DNA from: Paenibacillus sabinae T27
Lineage (GTDB): Bacteria > Bacillota > Bacilli > Paenibacillales > Paenibacillaceae
Assembly (NCBI RefSeq): GCF_000612505.1
Contig: NZ_CP004078.1
Coordinates: 789,001 to 853,000 of the forward strand
Direction: 5' to 3'
DNA length: 64,000 nt
Under the pieces are notes generated by a model that had not been told where the DNA came from, searched no databases, and saw only the letters and a list, made by a program, of their open reading frames with translations. Below, piece after piece: positions 34,797-43,514 of this stretch. Within the stretch, counting starts at the first letter, position 1; each line of letters starts with the position of its first letter. The translations under genes and the position numbers were made by a program.

Positions 34797-35735
34797 ATGA
34801 AATCTTCTCCAAGAATCGCCGTTCTGGGAGCGGGCGCGATGGGAAGCCGGATCGGCGCCCACTTGTTTGAAGCGGGGTATGCGGTTGTTCTTTACGATTC
34901 CTGGAAAGACCACGTTGCTGAAATACAGCGAAATGGACTGCGCATTGTACACGAACATACAGCCCAAACACTTAGCATTATGGCGGCCAGCCGGCCGCTG
35001 CCCGGCGAAGTGTATGATTATGTCCTCCTCCTGACCAAAAGCGGCCAGACGGAAGAGGCCCTCGCCGGCTTCAGGGACATTATCGGGCCGGACACCTATG
35101 TGGTTTCCCTTCAGAACGGTATCGCCGGCATCGAAATTCTTCCCCGCTATATTCCGAAGGAACGTATTCTTGTCGGCGTCACTACGTACAGCTCCGATCT
35201 GCTCGGTCCGGGCGCCGTACAAATCGGCGGTTCAGGCATCACATATCTCTCCCGGTTGTCCGGCGGGAGTTCGCCTGCTGTTGATGCGCTAGGAGCTATT
35301 TTCAACGCGGCGGGATTTCAGACAGTGGTCTCAGAGGATGCGATGCAGGTGATTTGGGAAAAGCTGGCGTTTAATGCCTCGATCAATCCGGTTACGGCCT
35401 TGACCCGGCTAAACGCGGGAGAGGCGGGAACCCACCCGCTTGGCATAGAACTGATGAGTTCGATTGTGGGGGAAGTAGCGGCAGTGGGGCACCGGCTGGG
35501 TATCAATGTGAGAACCGATGAGGTCATGAGTCAATTGAGGCGGGCCTGCGAACCTGAGGCATGCGGCGATCATTTGCCCAGTATGCTGCAGGATGTACTG
35601 AAAGGGAGAAAGACAGAGATCGAGGCATTGAACGGAGCCGTCATCCGGTTAGCCGGTGACTTCGGGATGGACCTTCCCTACAGCAGAGCCGTATATCAAA
35701 TGGTCAAAATGCTGGATGAGATCAAAGGGACTTAG
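34797..35735 (+). CDS. Ketopantoate reductase family protein (PanE/ApbA-like)
   Basis: A 312-residue NADPH-dependent 2-keto acid reductase. The N-terminal cofactor motif reads VLGAGAMGSRIGAHLFEAGY; LLTKSGQTEEAL, SLQNGIAGIEIL and the catalytic lysine region WEKLAFNASINPVTALTRLNAG follow. GAGGAGCTGGG precedes the ATG. It stands alone, opposite the Rieske operon. Many genomes carry several such paralogues, and those in catabolic clusters often reduce other 2-keto acids, so pantothenate synthesis is only one possibility. Confidence 0.88.
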   Translation: MKSSPRIAVLGAGAMGSRIGAHLFEAGYAVVLYDSWKDHVAEIQRNGLRIVHEHTAQTLSIMAASRPLPGEVYDYVLLLTKSGQTEEALAGFRDIIGPDTYVVSLQNGIAGIEILPRYIPKERILVGVTTYSSDLLGPGAVQIGGSGITYLSRLSGGSSPAVDALGAIFNAAGFQTVVSEDAMQVIWEKLAFNASINPVTALTRLNAGEAGTHPLGIELMSSIVGEVAAVGHRLGINVRTDEVMSQLRRACEPEACGDHLPSMLQDVLKGRKTEIEALNGAVIRLAGDFGMDLPYSRAVYQMVKMLDEIKGT

Positions 35736-35833
35736 CGAGAGCTTTTTTCGGTCATAAACGACTGCACCGGAGGAACTTCACAAGTGGAAGCTCCCGCCTT
35801 CGGAGGCGTCTCCCAACCGAATAACAAAACAAA

Positions 35834-35872
35834 CAAACGCTTGACCATGATGGCCCAAGCGTTTGTATTTTA
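35834..35872. terminator. Terminator between ketopantoate-reductase-like gene and flavoprotein
   Basis: A perfect 10-bp stem, CAAACGCTTG (35,834-35,843) with CAAGCGTTTG (35,856-35,865), runs into TATTTT on the plus side. On the minus side an A/C-rich stretch reads as TTTGTTTG, so it may act in both directions. Confidence 0.75.
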
Positions 35873-35898
35873 CTCAGTGAAAAGAGAAAGCTAATATC

Positions 35899-37443
35899 TT
35901 ACTGTCCCTTTAAAAACTCAGCAGCCTTAATACCCGCCTGTCGGCCGAAAATAATGATTTCGGCTACGGAGTTGCCGCCGATGCGGTTTTGGCCGTGCAG
36001 GCCGCCGGTGACTTCGCCTGCGGCGAAGAGGCCCGGGATCGGTTTGCCTTCTTTGTTCAGCACTTCGGTGTTCGTGTTGATCTTCACGCCGCCCATGGTG
36101 TAGTGGACTCCGGGGCCGATCTTGATGGCGTAGTAAGGCGCTGCGGACAGGTCGTTGTCCATTCCTGTCGTTCTGCCGAATTCGGCATCTTTTTTATTTT
36201 TCACACTGCTGTTCCAGGTGTCGAGTGTCGCTTTCAGCTGATCCGCCGGAACGTTGATTTCCTTAGCCAGCGCTTCGATGGTGTCGGCTGTTTTCACAAA
36301 GCCCATTTTTTCATACTGCTGAATTGCTTTAGCGCGGGATTTCACGCCGGAATCGAATACCAGATAAGCGGATTTTTCGGTAAGTGCATTGATGGCTGCC
36401 GTAACATTGTCGCGAGTATCCAGCTCGTTCACGAAACGTTTGCCGTCTTGGGCAACGAGGATGGCGCCTTCGCCGCGAACCGCTTCCCCGATGAGATAGG
36501 ATTTTTCCTGCTGTACGGTCGGGTGAACCTGAATTTGATCCATATCCACGGTTGTACCGCCAACGCTGAGAATCATCTTAATGCCGTCGCCGGTGCTGCC
36601 TGCTTGGTTCGTGGTCACATATCCTTTGAGATCCGGTCTGACTTCTTCAATCATTTCCTTGTTGGCCCCGAATCCGCCGGTTGTCACAATGACAGCGTCG
36701 GAAGTAATGGTTTTTTCGTCGGCTTGGTTGAAGAGGACTTTCACGCCGTTAACTTTGCCGTCTGCTTGCGTAAGTTCCTTCACGTCGGCGTTAACAAAGA
36801 GAGGAATCCCTTGCTCTCTTACGTTCTTCACCAAACCTTTGACCAGGTATCCTCCGATTGCGGAGCCGTCTTCTGGACGGTGTGTGCGCTTTTCGTTCAT
36901 TCCGCCGGTAATCGTGAGGTTGTTCAACCGGATGCCGATGGAATCCAGCCAATCGATAGCACTTGCGGAATTGTCAACGAAGAAACGAAGCATTTCTTTG
37001 TTGTTGGTGCCATGGCCGCCTTTTAAGGTCTCTTCATAAAATAAATCATTGCTGTCCTTAATGCCTTGCTCTTGTTGGAATTTCGTCTGCGAAGCGTTCA
37101 TCCCCGAAGAGGATTTGGTTGTGTTGCCGCCGGCTACCGGCATTTTTTCAAAAATAACCGGGTTCTTGCCGTTCGCTTTGGCTTCAAGTGCGGCAGTCAT
37201 ACCGGCACCGCCCGCGCCCACAATGATGATATCGTATTTATCTTTCAGTTGATCGATCGGCGTATACTCGACTGTAGACGCTCCCGAAGTGGCTTCAGCT
37301 GTTGCTGTGGCGGTTGGTCCCGCAGTTGCTCCAGCAGCTTCTTTGTTTTCCGTGTTGTTGCCCGCATTCCCGCTGCCGCATCCCGCGATAACAAGCAGGA
37401 CCGAGAGAATGAGAATAAGAGCCGGTAATACTTTCTTTTGCAT
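35899..37443 (-). CDS. Secreted FAD-binding lipoprotein, fumarate/urocanate reductase-like
   Basis: A 514-residue flavoprotein. A lipoprotein signal ends in VIAGC (C22) and a Thr/Ala/Glu linker follows. The FAD dinucleotide fold starts at DIIIVGAGGAGMTAALEAK (about 71-89) and continues with VAGGNTTKSSSGMNAS. Later landmarks are the central HRPEDGSAIGGYLV and the C-terminal GLFAAGEVTGGLHGQNRIGGNS. This is the fumarate reductase/flavocytochrome c family. No CxxCH heme motif and no FMN-binding domain are present, so the electron donor must be separate. Being outside the membrane, it may act in extracellular electron transfer or anaerobic reduction of a small acceptor. Start follows a GGGGGG site. 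Confidence 0.88.
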   Translation of the reverse strand: MQKKVLPALILILSVLLVIAGCGSGNAGNNTENKEAAGATAGPTATATAEATSGASTVEYTPIDQLKDKYDIIIVGAGGAGMTAALEAKANGKNPVIFEKMPVAGGNTTKSSSGMNASQTKFQQEQGIKDSNDLFYEETLKGGHGTNNKEMLRFFVDNSASAIDWLDSIGIRLNNLTITGGMNEKRTHRPEDGSAIGGYLVKGLVKNVREQGIPLFVNADVKELTQADGKVNGVKVLFNQADEKTITSDAVIVTTGGFGANKEMIEEVRPDLKGYVTTNQAGSTGDGIKMILSVGGTTVDMDQIQVHPTVQQEKSYLIGEAVRGEGAILVAQDGKRFVNELDTRDNVTAAINALTEKSAYLVFDSGVKSRAKAIQQYEKMGFVKTADTIEALAKEINVPADQLKATLDTWNSSVKNKKDAEFGRTTGMDNDLSAAPYYAIKIGPGVHYTMGGVKINTNTEVLNKEGKPIPGLFAAGEVTGGLHGQNRIGGNSVAEIIIFGRQAGIKAAEFLKGQ

Positions 37444-38097
37444 TGGTTAACCCCCCAGATTTGAATCTCTTTTGTTTAAGATGAAAGAAAGAAGGAAGTG
37501 AAAAAACAAAGGCGTAACGGACGAATTGGGAAGTGAAGGAGCGCGAGCTTAGGCTTAATCTCGGACTTCAAATCTTGTTTCGAGTTACGTCCCCAGTCTC
37601 CAAAATGTTCCTCTTTACTTCATGATATTAAGTATACCATTACCCTTGTTTAGTTGTGAAGTATTTCACAAATATTTTGAAAGAACTTTTTGATAATTTT
37701 TCAGTGCACTTTTCAAAGTGATGTACACTTGGGGATTGCAGAATGGGGGATACTTCATGCTTGACTTCAGGTAACAATGATATACTTGATGGATACGGGC
37801 AAAGATGTGATAGACATAAATCCAAACAATATAAGATGAACTTTTAAATATGACATCAGGGTAAGGAGTAACGAAGGGGGAAGTTTGGAACTGTAGGAGC
37901 GATAGCGATCGCCCGAAAGCTTTCCGGAGGAAAGCTCGCTTCGAAAGCATAGGCTGTCTCCGGATTTCAACTCGAAGAGTGGATTAAATCAAGAAATCTG
38001 GAGATGGGCAGCGGCCGGAAGTCCAAACGTTCCTCGTAGTTACGACTGGGTTCTGATGGGAAAATCTTTAGTTCAGCTTATATAGCAGGGGGAATCT
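37444..38097. other. Gene-free region with regulatory palindromes and a candidate genus-type repeat
   Basis: No gene larger than a short shadow fits these 654 bases. It holds an 18-bp FNR/CRP-like palindrome (listed separately), a second palindrome CACTTTTCAAAGTG at 37,707-37,720, and from about 37,885 to 38,080 a GC-rich stretch with the hairpin AGCTTTCC-GGA-GGAAAGCT and the words GCGATAGCGATCG and GCGGCCGGAAGTCCAAACG. From memory, stretches of this kind recur between genes in Paenibacillus genomes, but I could not check that here. Confidence 0.5.
37654..37671. promoter_or_regulatory. FNR/CRP-type operator palindrome
   Basis: TTGTGAAGTATTTCACAA is a perfect 18-base palindrome that meets the TGTGA-N6-TCACA consensus bound by CRP/FNR regulators, which in Bacillus is an Fnr site used at low oxygen. 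It lies about 210 bases upstream of the secreted flavoprotein gene and about 430 bases before the next plus-strand gene. Control of the flavoprotein by oxygen state is an inference. Confidence 0.6.
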
Positions 38098-38505
38098 ATG
38101 AATATGAATGTGGAGAAAAATGAATTTGATTCGGAGTTTTGTCATGTGGAATACATGCCTGAAGATAATATCGTATTTCTAACATGGAAAAAGTTTTGCA
38201 GCTATGACGACTATAGAACCCCTACATTATATGTTTTGGAACTGCTGAAGAGATATCCGGGCAGTAATTTTGTCGTAGATGCGAGAAACGGATTTGAGGA
38301 TGAACAAGAGGATGTGGAATGGGGATTTTCCGTGCTGCTTCCGGCTATGGCCAATACAGATTGCGAACATGTTGTGTTCATCATGAATGAAGTTACCGAA
38401 ATTGAAGACGAGATGGATATGTGGACAAAAGAGTTCATGAAGTATTTTACAGTGAAGAGAGTTAAAAGTTATTTAGCTGCAGTTAAGTATATCGTGAAAA
38501 AATGA
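38098..38505 (+). CDS. Hypothetical protein, possibly SpoIIAA/STAS-like fold
   Basis: A 135-residue acidic cytosolic protein. The pattern of alternating strands and helices (NIVFLTWKKFCSYDDYRTPT, FVVDARNGFE, HVVFIMNEV, FTVKRVKSYLAAVKYI) resembles the SpoIIAA-like/STAS fold. In that group the segment after the third strand can carry a phosphorylated serine; no clear equivalent is visible here. AGGGGGAATCT precedes the ATG. It stands alone, followed by a terminator. No function can be named. Confidence 0.7.
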   Translation: MNMNVEKNEFDSEFCHVEYMPEDNIVFLTWKKFCSYDDYRTPTLYVLELLKRYPGSNFVVDARNGFEDEQEDVEWGFSVLLPAMANTDCEHVVFIMNEVTEIEDEMDMWTKEFMKYFTVKRVKSYLAAVKYIVKK

Positions 38506-38625
38506 TCATCAATACGGGTAACAGGCAAAAAACTGCGTACAATGCAAAGAGAGCCGTGCTGCCAACACGACTCCCCGAGCAATAGCCGCTTTTAAGGGCG
38601 GCGGCTTAACAGGATAGGCCTCATG

Positions 38626-38665
38626 AAATAGACCGCTTCCTTGACCAGGGCGGTCTATTTCTTTT
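38626..38665 (+). terminator. Rho-independent terminator
   Basis: A perfect 11-bp stem, AAATAGACCGC (38,626-38,636) with GCGGTCTATTT (38,650-38,660), followed by CTTTTT. It ends the SpoIIAA-like gene's transcript and may also serve the convergent glycerol-phosphate dehydrogenase gene. Confidence 0.82.
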
Positions 38666-38680
38666 TGAGGTAACTGAGCC

Positions 38681-39745
38681 TCAACTCAAAATCCGCCCCA
38701 GCGTCTCGTCGCTATGCAGCAGCTGCTTCGCCTTCTCGCGCATCTCCGGCAGGTGCAGATACGTCCGGCGGGACGGCTTGATGGACGGGGCCAGGTCAAT
38801 CGCCCGTTCGAAATCCTTGCGCTTCATGCCGAGCGTCGCGACGAAATCGAAGAATCCGGTTTCGCCCAGGAATTTGCGGACCCGCTCCACCCGGTGCTCC
38901 TGCACGAGACACATCAGGTAAGAGGCTACGCCCACCTGAATGCCATGCAGCTGCGGCCGCTCCACAAGCTGGTCCAGCGCGTGGGAGATCAGGTGCTCGC
39001 TGCCGCTAGCGGGCGCGCTGCTTCCGGCAATCTCCATGGCAATCCCGGAAAGCGTAAGGGAATCCACAATCTCTTTAATAAAAAAGAACTCGCGAATATC
39101 GGTGTAGGGCATGCGCACAATGCTGTTCACCGATTTCTTGGCCATCATCACCGCGAAGTCGTTCACGCGGGTAGCGCCGCGGGATTCCTCAAACCGCCAG
39201 TCGAAGACCGCCGGGATTTTGGAGAGGATATCGCCCAGTCCGCTGTACAGGAACTGAATCGGCGAACTCCGGACAAGGCCAAGGTCGACCAAAATGCCGT
39301 AAGGCATCCGGGCCGGAACCGAAGTACGGCGCCCGTCAACATAAAGGGAACAGCCGGAGCTGGCGAATCCGTCATGGGCGACTGAAGTCGGCACGCTGAT
39401 AAACGGGAGTCCGTTTAAGAACGCCATATATTTTGCAATATCCAGCCCCTTACCTCCCCCGATGCCGACGATGGCCTCGGTGCGGGCCGGAAGCGTGAAC
39501 GCGGTGCTCGCAATCACCTCCAGGCTGTTGTCGAGAACATCCCGGTTGTCCAGAATCTCCAGCTGCGTTTGCTCCGTCAGCGATTGCACGATTTGCGGCT
39601 CGCATAGCGGGCGGATGCCCTCACCGAAGCAGAGCACGATGCGCGAGAACCCGGCCTTGCCAAGCAGCTCTCCAAAATGGGAGAGCACCTGGTCGCCAAC
39701 CTCTAGAAGCGCGGGGATGGATACTTCATGGGCGTGGCGCTTCAT
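38681..39745 (-). CDS. sn-glycerol-1-phosphate dehydrogenase family (AraM/EgsA-like)
   Basis: A 354-residue member of the iron/zinc alcohol dehydrogenase-like family. Visible features are GIGGGKGLDIAKYMA (about 95-109, cofactor binding), PTSVAHDGFASSG with metal-site residues, SGLGDILSKIPAVFDWR and the conserved SEHLISHALDQL histidines. Bacterial AraM/EgsA makes sn-glycerol-1-phosphate, the archaeal-type stereoisomer, for ether-type lipids. The ATG at 39,745 overlaps the stop of the phosphatase gene as ATGA, so it is translated with it; a GTG three codons upstream is also possible. Some relatives oxidise other polyols. Confidence 0.85.
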   Translation of the reverse strand: MKRHAHEVSIPALLEVGDQVLSHFGELLGKAGFSRIVLCFGEGIRPLCEPQIVQSLTEQTQLEILDNRDVLDNSLEVIASTAFTLPARTEAIVGIGGGKGLDIAKYMAFLNGLPFISVPTSVAHDGFASSGCSLYVDGRRTSVPARMPYGILVDLGLVRSSPIQFLYSGLGDILSKIPAVFDWRFEESRGATRVNDFAVMMAKKSVNSIVRMPYTDIREFFFIKEIVDSLTLSGIAMEIAGSSAPASGSEHLISHALDQLVERPQLHGIQVGVASYLMCLVQEHRVERVRKFLGETGFFDFVATLGMKRKDFERAIDLAPSIKPSRRTYLHLPEMREKAKQLLHSDETLGRILS

Positions 39746-40395
39746 TCGGGCCACCCGTTGTTGTTCAAATAGCCGGAAATGGCGTGATAATCATCAACTG
39801 GTACATGACTTACGCCGTCCCGCTTTAGCAGCTCGCGGAGCTCCCCGCGGGCAAAAGCGATGTCGGCTGCTTTGGCCGCTTCCAGGTCCGGCTCGCTGTC
39901 CCCGGCAAATAAAACGGTGCGGTAGCGCCCCCGGATATCCTCGAGCACCTTGCGTTTGTCCAGCCCGAATACTTCCGAGAAGAAAGGGTTGGCAGTGTCG
40001 GGAGCAATCCGCAGCGCGCCGTTTTCGTGTACAGCCGGCATGGAGATAACCGTTACATTCGGGATTTCCAGCACCTGCAGCAGCCGCTCGATATACCAGG
40101 ACGTACCCGCGCTTACGATATAGAAGTCGCCGCCCCGGGCCTGAACCTCGTTAACAAACTCAATGGCTCCTGGCGTGAGCGGAATTTTGCGGATCTCGTC
40201 AAGCAGCTGCTCCTCCGTAAGATTCAGCTTGCCAAAAATGATGTTCAGAAACTCCACGTTGATCTTTTTCGTTTTTTTCCAATCCTGATAGAATTGGTTC
40301 CCCCATTCCGGGAAGAACCGGTCGATCATCAGATGGTAGAAATCCCGCTGTGAAAGCGTGCCGTCAAAGTCAGAGAGAAAAGCAAATGGCTTCAT
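39742..40395 (-). CDS. HAD-superfamily phosphatase, MtnX-like
   Basis: A 217-residue haloacid-dehalogenase-type phosphatase. Motif I is DFDGT (D9 nucleophile, D11 acid), motif II is in YIVSAGTSWYIE, and motif III/IV in VLFAGDSEPDLEAAKAADIAFAR. It resembles the MtnX / phosphoserine-phosphatase-like group with a helical cap (about 17-80). GGGAGGTCC precedes the ATG at 40,395; the frame is open to 40,449. It is co-translated with the glycerol-1-phosphate dehydrogenase, so a glycerol phosphate or lipid-precursor phosphate may be its substrate. No methionine-salvage gene is nearby. Confidence 0.85.
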   Translation of the reverse strand: MKPFAFLSDFDGTLSQRDFYHLMIDRFFPEWGNQFYQDWKKTKKINVEFLNIIFGKLNLTEEQLLDEIRKIPLTPGAIEFVNEVQARGGDFYIVSAGTSWYIERLLQVLEIPNVTVISMPAVHENGALRIAPDTANPFFSEVFGLDKRKVLEDIRGRYRTVLFAGDSEPDLEAAKAADIAFARGELRELLKRDGVSHVPVDDYHAISGYLNNNGWPE

Positions 40396-40569
40396 TGGTA
40401 TGGACCTCCCAGAATAAGAACAAATGGTATCTCCCCTTAAGATTACCATACTTTTCTTTATTATTTATGCAGCACTTCATTTCCGAACTCGCGCGCTGAA
40501 AATTTTCAGAAAAATATTTAAAATTTTATTGAATAATGCGCCGCCCTGACTTATAATGACGACATGAAA

Positions 40570-40593
40570 CTGGTATACAAGTTGGTATTCAAG
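40570..40593. promoter_or_regulatory. Probable GntR operator upstream of eutA
   Basis: Two tandem copies of a TGGTATACAAG-type box, CTGGTATACAAG and TTGGTATTCAAG, lie side by side about 58 bases before eutA. GTATAC is palindromic, as expected for FCD-type GntR sites. The same pattern recurs before the GntR gene at 45,192. Confidence 0.65.
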
Positions 40594-40650
40594 TCAAATG
40601 CTATACTCGCTGGAGCTGGCTGCACGTTATAGGGAGGGATGGGACAATGG

Positions 40651-42096
40651 ATGGATGAGCTGTCGTTTACTAGTGTCGGCATCGACATCGGAACCAGCAC
40701 GACCAAGCTGATTGTCAGCAGGCTTCGTTTGGAGAGGGTATCGGGCGCATTCCATTTGCCCCGCTATGAAATCGCCGAACGGGAGCTGCAGTATGCCAGT
40801 CCAATCTACTCTACGCCGCTGCTGTCCCAAGATGAAGTCGACATGGATGAAGTTGCCCGGATTCTGCAGGATGAATACGATCATATCGGTTTGAGCCTAT
40901 CCGAGGTCAAATCGGGAGCCGTCATCATCACCGGAGAAACGGCAACGAAGACGAATGCTCGGCGGGTCGTGCATTACCTGGCGGAGCGTTCCGGGGATTT
41001 TGTTGTAGCTGCCGCTGGAGCGGACCTGGAAGGCCTGCTCGCAGGTAAGGGGTCCGGCGCCGAACAACGATCCAGGGAGATTCCGGGAGTTGTGGCCAAT
41101 GTCGATATCGGGGGCGGGACGGCGAATGTCGCTTATTTCCGGAAAGGGAGAGCGATTGGTACGGTCACCTTCCATGTCGGGGGGCGGTTGATCCGACTGG
41201 ATGATCAGGGTAATGTTCATTCGGTTTCTCCGCATATGCTGAAATGGCTGCAGGAACGCGGGACTCCGCTGGCGGCTGGAAGCAAGACGACCCCGGATCA
41301 GCTCCGAGGGATAGCCTCCGCGATGTGCGGCGAAATGCTGGCTTATTTGGCCAAGGGAGCGGTTGACTCATCCTTTCGGCATTTAATCGCCGGATCGCCG
41401 CCCGCCGGACCGTTACCGGAGATAGACGAACTTATGATTTCCGGCGGGATCAGCACCTTAATGGCGGACCGGGAAGTTCCGGAATCCATGGCCGCCATTG
41501 CCAGGTACGGAGACATCGGACCGCTTCTGGCCAGCTCGCTACGGCAGCAAGAAGACCGGTGGCCGTTCCGGATCGTAACCTCCGCACAAACCGTACGGGC
41601 GACCGTCATCGGCGCCGGTATGCAAAGCGTCGAAATCAGCGGCTCGACCGTACATATCGATCCGTCTTTGCTGCCGCTCCGCAATCTTCCGGTCCTCCAT
41701 CTGGAGTACACGGAAGTACAGCCCGAGGATTGGACCCGGGAGGCCGGTGAAGCCATGCATGAGGCGGCAAGGTACGCTCTGCCGGAAGCCGAGGCTCCCT
41801 GCGCCATCGCTCTAAGCGGAGCCGTTATCCACTCGTACTCTGCACTGCAGACGGTGGCTCAAACACTGCTTGATACATTCACCATACATTTTCCTGATGC
41901 GAAAATAATGGCGGTTGTCTGTGAGCATGACATGGCCAAGGCGCTGGGCCAGGCTTTATCGATCCGCTGCGGGAAGTGTCTGGGCATCGTATGCATCGAT
42001 CAAATCCGGGTGGAGCGCGGTGATTATATCGACATCGGGGAACCGCTGCCCGGCTTTCTCGTCCCTGTTGTGATCAAGACCTTGGCCTTTTCATAA
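40651..42096 (+). CDS. eutA: Ethanolamine ammonia-lyase reactivating factor EutA
   Basis: A 481-residue Hsp70/actin-like ATPase that swaps damaged cobalamin out of EutBC. The N-terminus (SVGIDIGTSTTKLIVSRLRLE) carries the phosphate-binding loop; NVDIGGGTANVAYFRKG and ISGGISTLMADREVPESM follow. Near the end comes RCGKCLGIVCIDQI. An AGGGAGGG site at about 40,629-40,636 precedes two in-frame ATGs at 40,639 and 40,651; I prefer the second for spacing and for agreement with EutA N-termini. It is followed by eutB and eutC in one operon. Confidence 0.93.
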   Translation: MDELSFTSVGIDIGTSTTKLIVSRLRLERVSGAFHLPRYEIAERELQYASPIYSTPLLSQDEVDMDEVARILQDEYDHIGLSLSEVKSGAVIITGETATKTNARRVVHYLAERSGDFVVAAAGADLEGLLAGKGSGAEQRSREIPGVVANVDIGGGTANVAYFRKGRAIGTVTFHVGGRLIRLDDQGNVHSVSPHMLKWLQERGTPLAAGSKTTPDQLRGIASAMCGEMLAYLAKGAVDSSFRHLIAGSPPAGPLPEIDELMISGGISTLMADREVPESMAAIARYGDIGPLLASSLRQQEDRWPFRIVTSAQTVRATVIGAGMQSVEISGSTVHIDPSLLPLRNLPVLHLEYTEVQPEDWTREAGEAMHEAARYALPEAEAPCAIALSGAVIHSYSALQTVAQTLLDTFTIHFPDAKIMAVVCEHDMAKALGQALSIRCGKCLGIVCIDQIRVERGDYIDIGEPLPGFLVPVVIKTLAFS

Positions 42097-42127
42097 CCCA
42101 TCATCAATGCGGAAAGGAGGCGAATGG

Positions 42128-43492
42128 ATGATTAAGAGCATGAACATGCTCGGGCAGACCTACCGTTTTGACAGTCTCAAAGAAATACTGGCCAAAGCGA
42201 ACGAGGAGAAGTCGGGAGACCAGCTGGCCGGAATCGGAGCAGCCGATGCCCGCGAACGGATCGCCGCCAAGTTTGTGCTGGCTGACCTGACGCTGAGTGA
42301 AATCAGGAATGATCCGCTGCTGCCGCCCGAAGAAGATGAAGTGTCAAGGGTGATCGAGGAGTCAGTCGACGAGACGGTGTATGACGGGATTCGGAACTGG
42401 AGCATTGCCGAGCTTCGCGAGTACATTTTGTCCCATAAGGCCGGTCCGGATGATCTGAAGCGGATCGGTACCGGGATGACCAGTGAAATGATTGCCGCGG
42501 TCGCCAAGTTGATGTCCAATCTCGATTTGATTGCGGCGGCTTCCAAAATCCGCACGGTTACCCGGTGCAGCACCGAAATCGGGCAGCGGGGCGTGCTGGC
42601 GACAAGGGCGCAGCCGAATCATCCCTCGGACAGCATTCCCGGCATTTTGGCCGCGATGTACGAAGCGCTCAGCTATGGCATCGGGGACGCGGTCATCGGG
42701 ATCAATCCGGTGATTGATTCGGCGGAGAGCGTTCGGGCGATATTGTCCGCAACCAAAGAGGCGATGGACCGGTGGAGCATCCCGACCCAGAATTGCGTCT
42801 TGGCGCATGTGACGACCCAAATGAGAGCGATCGAGCAAGGAGCTCCGATGGATTTGCTGTTTCAAAGCCTGGCCGGAACCGAGCAGGGCAATAAGGGCTT
42901 CGGCGTGAATATCCGGCTGCTGGACGAAGCGGATGAGCTGATGCGCTTGAAGGGCGCTTCACAGGGGCCGAATCACTGGTATTTTGAAACCGGGCAGGGC
43001 TCGGAGCTGTCTTCATACGCTCATTTCGGGATTGACCAAGTGACGCTGGAGTCCAGATGCTACGGGCTGGCCCGGCAGTACAACCCGTTCCTCGTCAACA
43101 CTGTTGTCGGTTTTATCGGACCGGAATACCTGTATGACAGCAAGCAGGTCATTCGGGCCGGATTAGAAGACCATTTTATGGGCAAAATGCATGGGCTTCC
43201 GATGGGTGTGGACGTATGCTATACGAACCACATGAAGGCGGAGCAGAACGATATGGAGAACCTGGGCGTGCTGCTGACATCAGCAGGCGTCAACTTTCTC
43301 ATCGGCGTGGCGATGGCGGACGATTGTATGCTCAACTACCAGTCGCTCAGCTTTCACGATCTCGCCTCCCTGCGGGAAACCTTTGGTTTGCGACCGGCAC
43401 CGGCGTTCGAAGAATGGCTCGTCAAGATGGGGATTATGACGGGCGGGCGGCTGACGGAAGCGGCCGGCGATCCGACCCTTTTTATGGGATAA
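42128..43492 (+). CDS. eutB: Ethanolamine ammonia-lyase large subunit
   Basis: A 454-residue TIM-barrel subunit of the adenosylcobalamin-dependent enzyme that splits ethanolamine to acetaldehyde and ammonia. Family segments include FDSLKEILAKANEEKSGDQLAGIGA, TTQMRAIEQGAPMDLLFQSLAGTEQGN, LMRLKGASQGPNHWYFETGQGS and GLPMGVDVCYTNHMKAEQNDMENL. The length matches EutB. AAAGGAGGCG precedes the ATG at 42,128, which lies within an ATGGATGATTAA overlap, so the upstream ATG in the other frame is a decoy. It works with EutC; no shell proteins are encoded nearby. Confidence 0.95.
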   Translation: MIKSMNMLGQTYRFDSLKEILAKANEEKSGDQLAGIGAADARERIAAKFVLADLTLSEIRNDPLLPPEEDEVSRVIEESVDETVYDGIRNWSIAELREYILSHKAGPDDLKRIGTGMTSEMIAAVAKLMSNLDLIAAASKIRTVTRCSTEIGQRGVLATRAQPNHPSDSIPGILAAMYEALSYGIGDAVIGINPVIDSAESVRAILSATKEAMDRWSIPTQNCVLAHVTTQMRAIEQGAPMDLLFQSLAGTEQGNKGFGVNIRLLDEADELMRLKGASQGPNHWYFETGQGSELSSYAHFGIDQVTLESRCYGLARQYNPFLVNTVVGFIGPEYLYDSKQVIRAGLEDHFMGKMHGLPMGVDVCYTNHMKAEQNDMENLGVLLTSAGVNFLIGVAMADDCMLNYQSLSFHDLASLRETFGLRPAPAFEEWLVKMGIMTGGRLTEAAGDPTLFMG

Positions 43493-43514
43493 ACTACATT
43501 TGCGGAGGTGCGCC

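Noticed and set aside
35989..37026. Long plus-strand ORF opposite the secreted flavoprotein
   Set aside because: Cys-, Phe- and Val-rich shadow frame without a ribosome binding site; the minus-strand frame has signal peptide, lipobox and FAD motifs.
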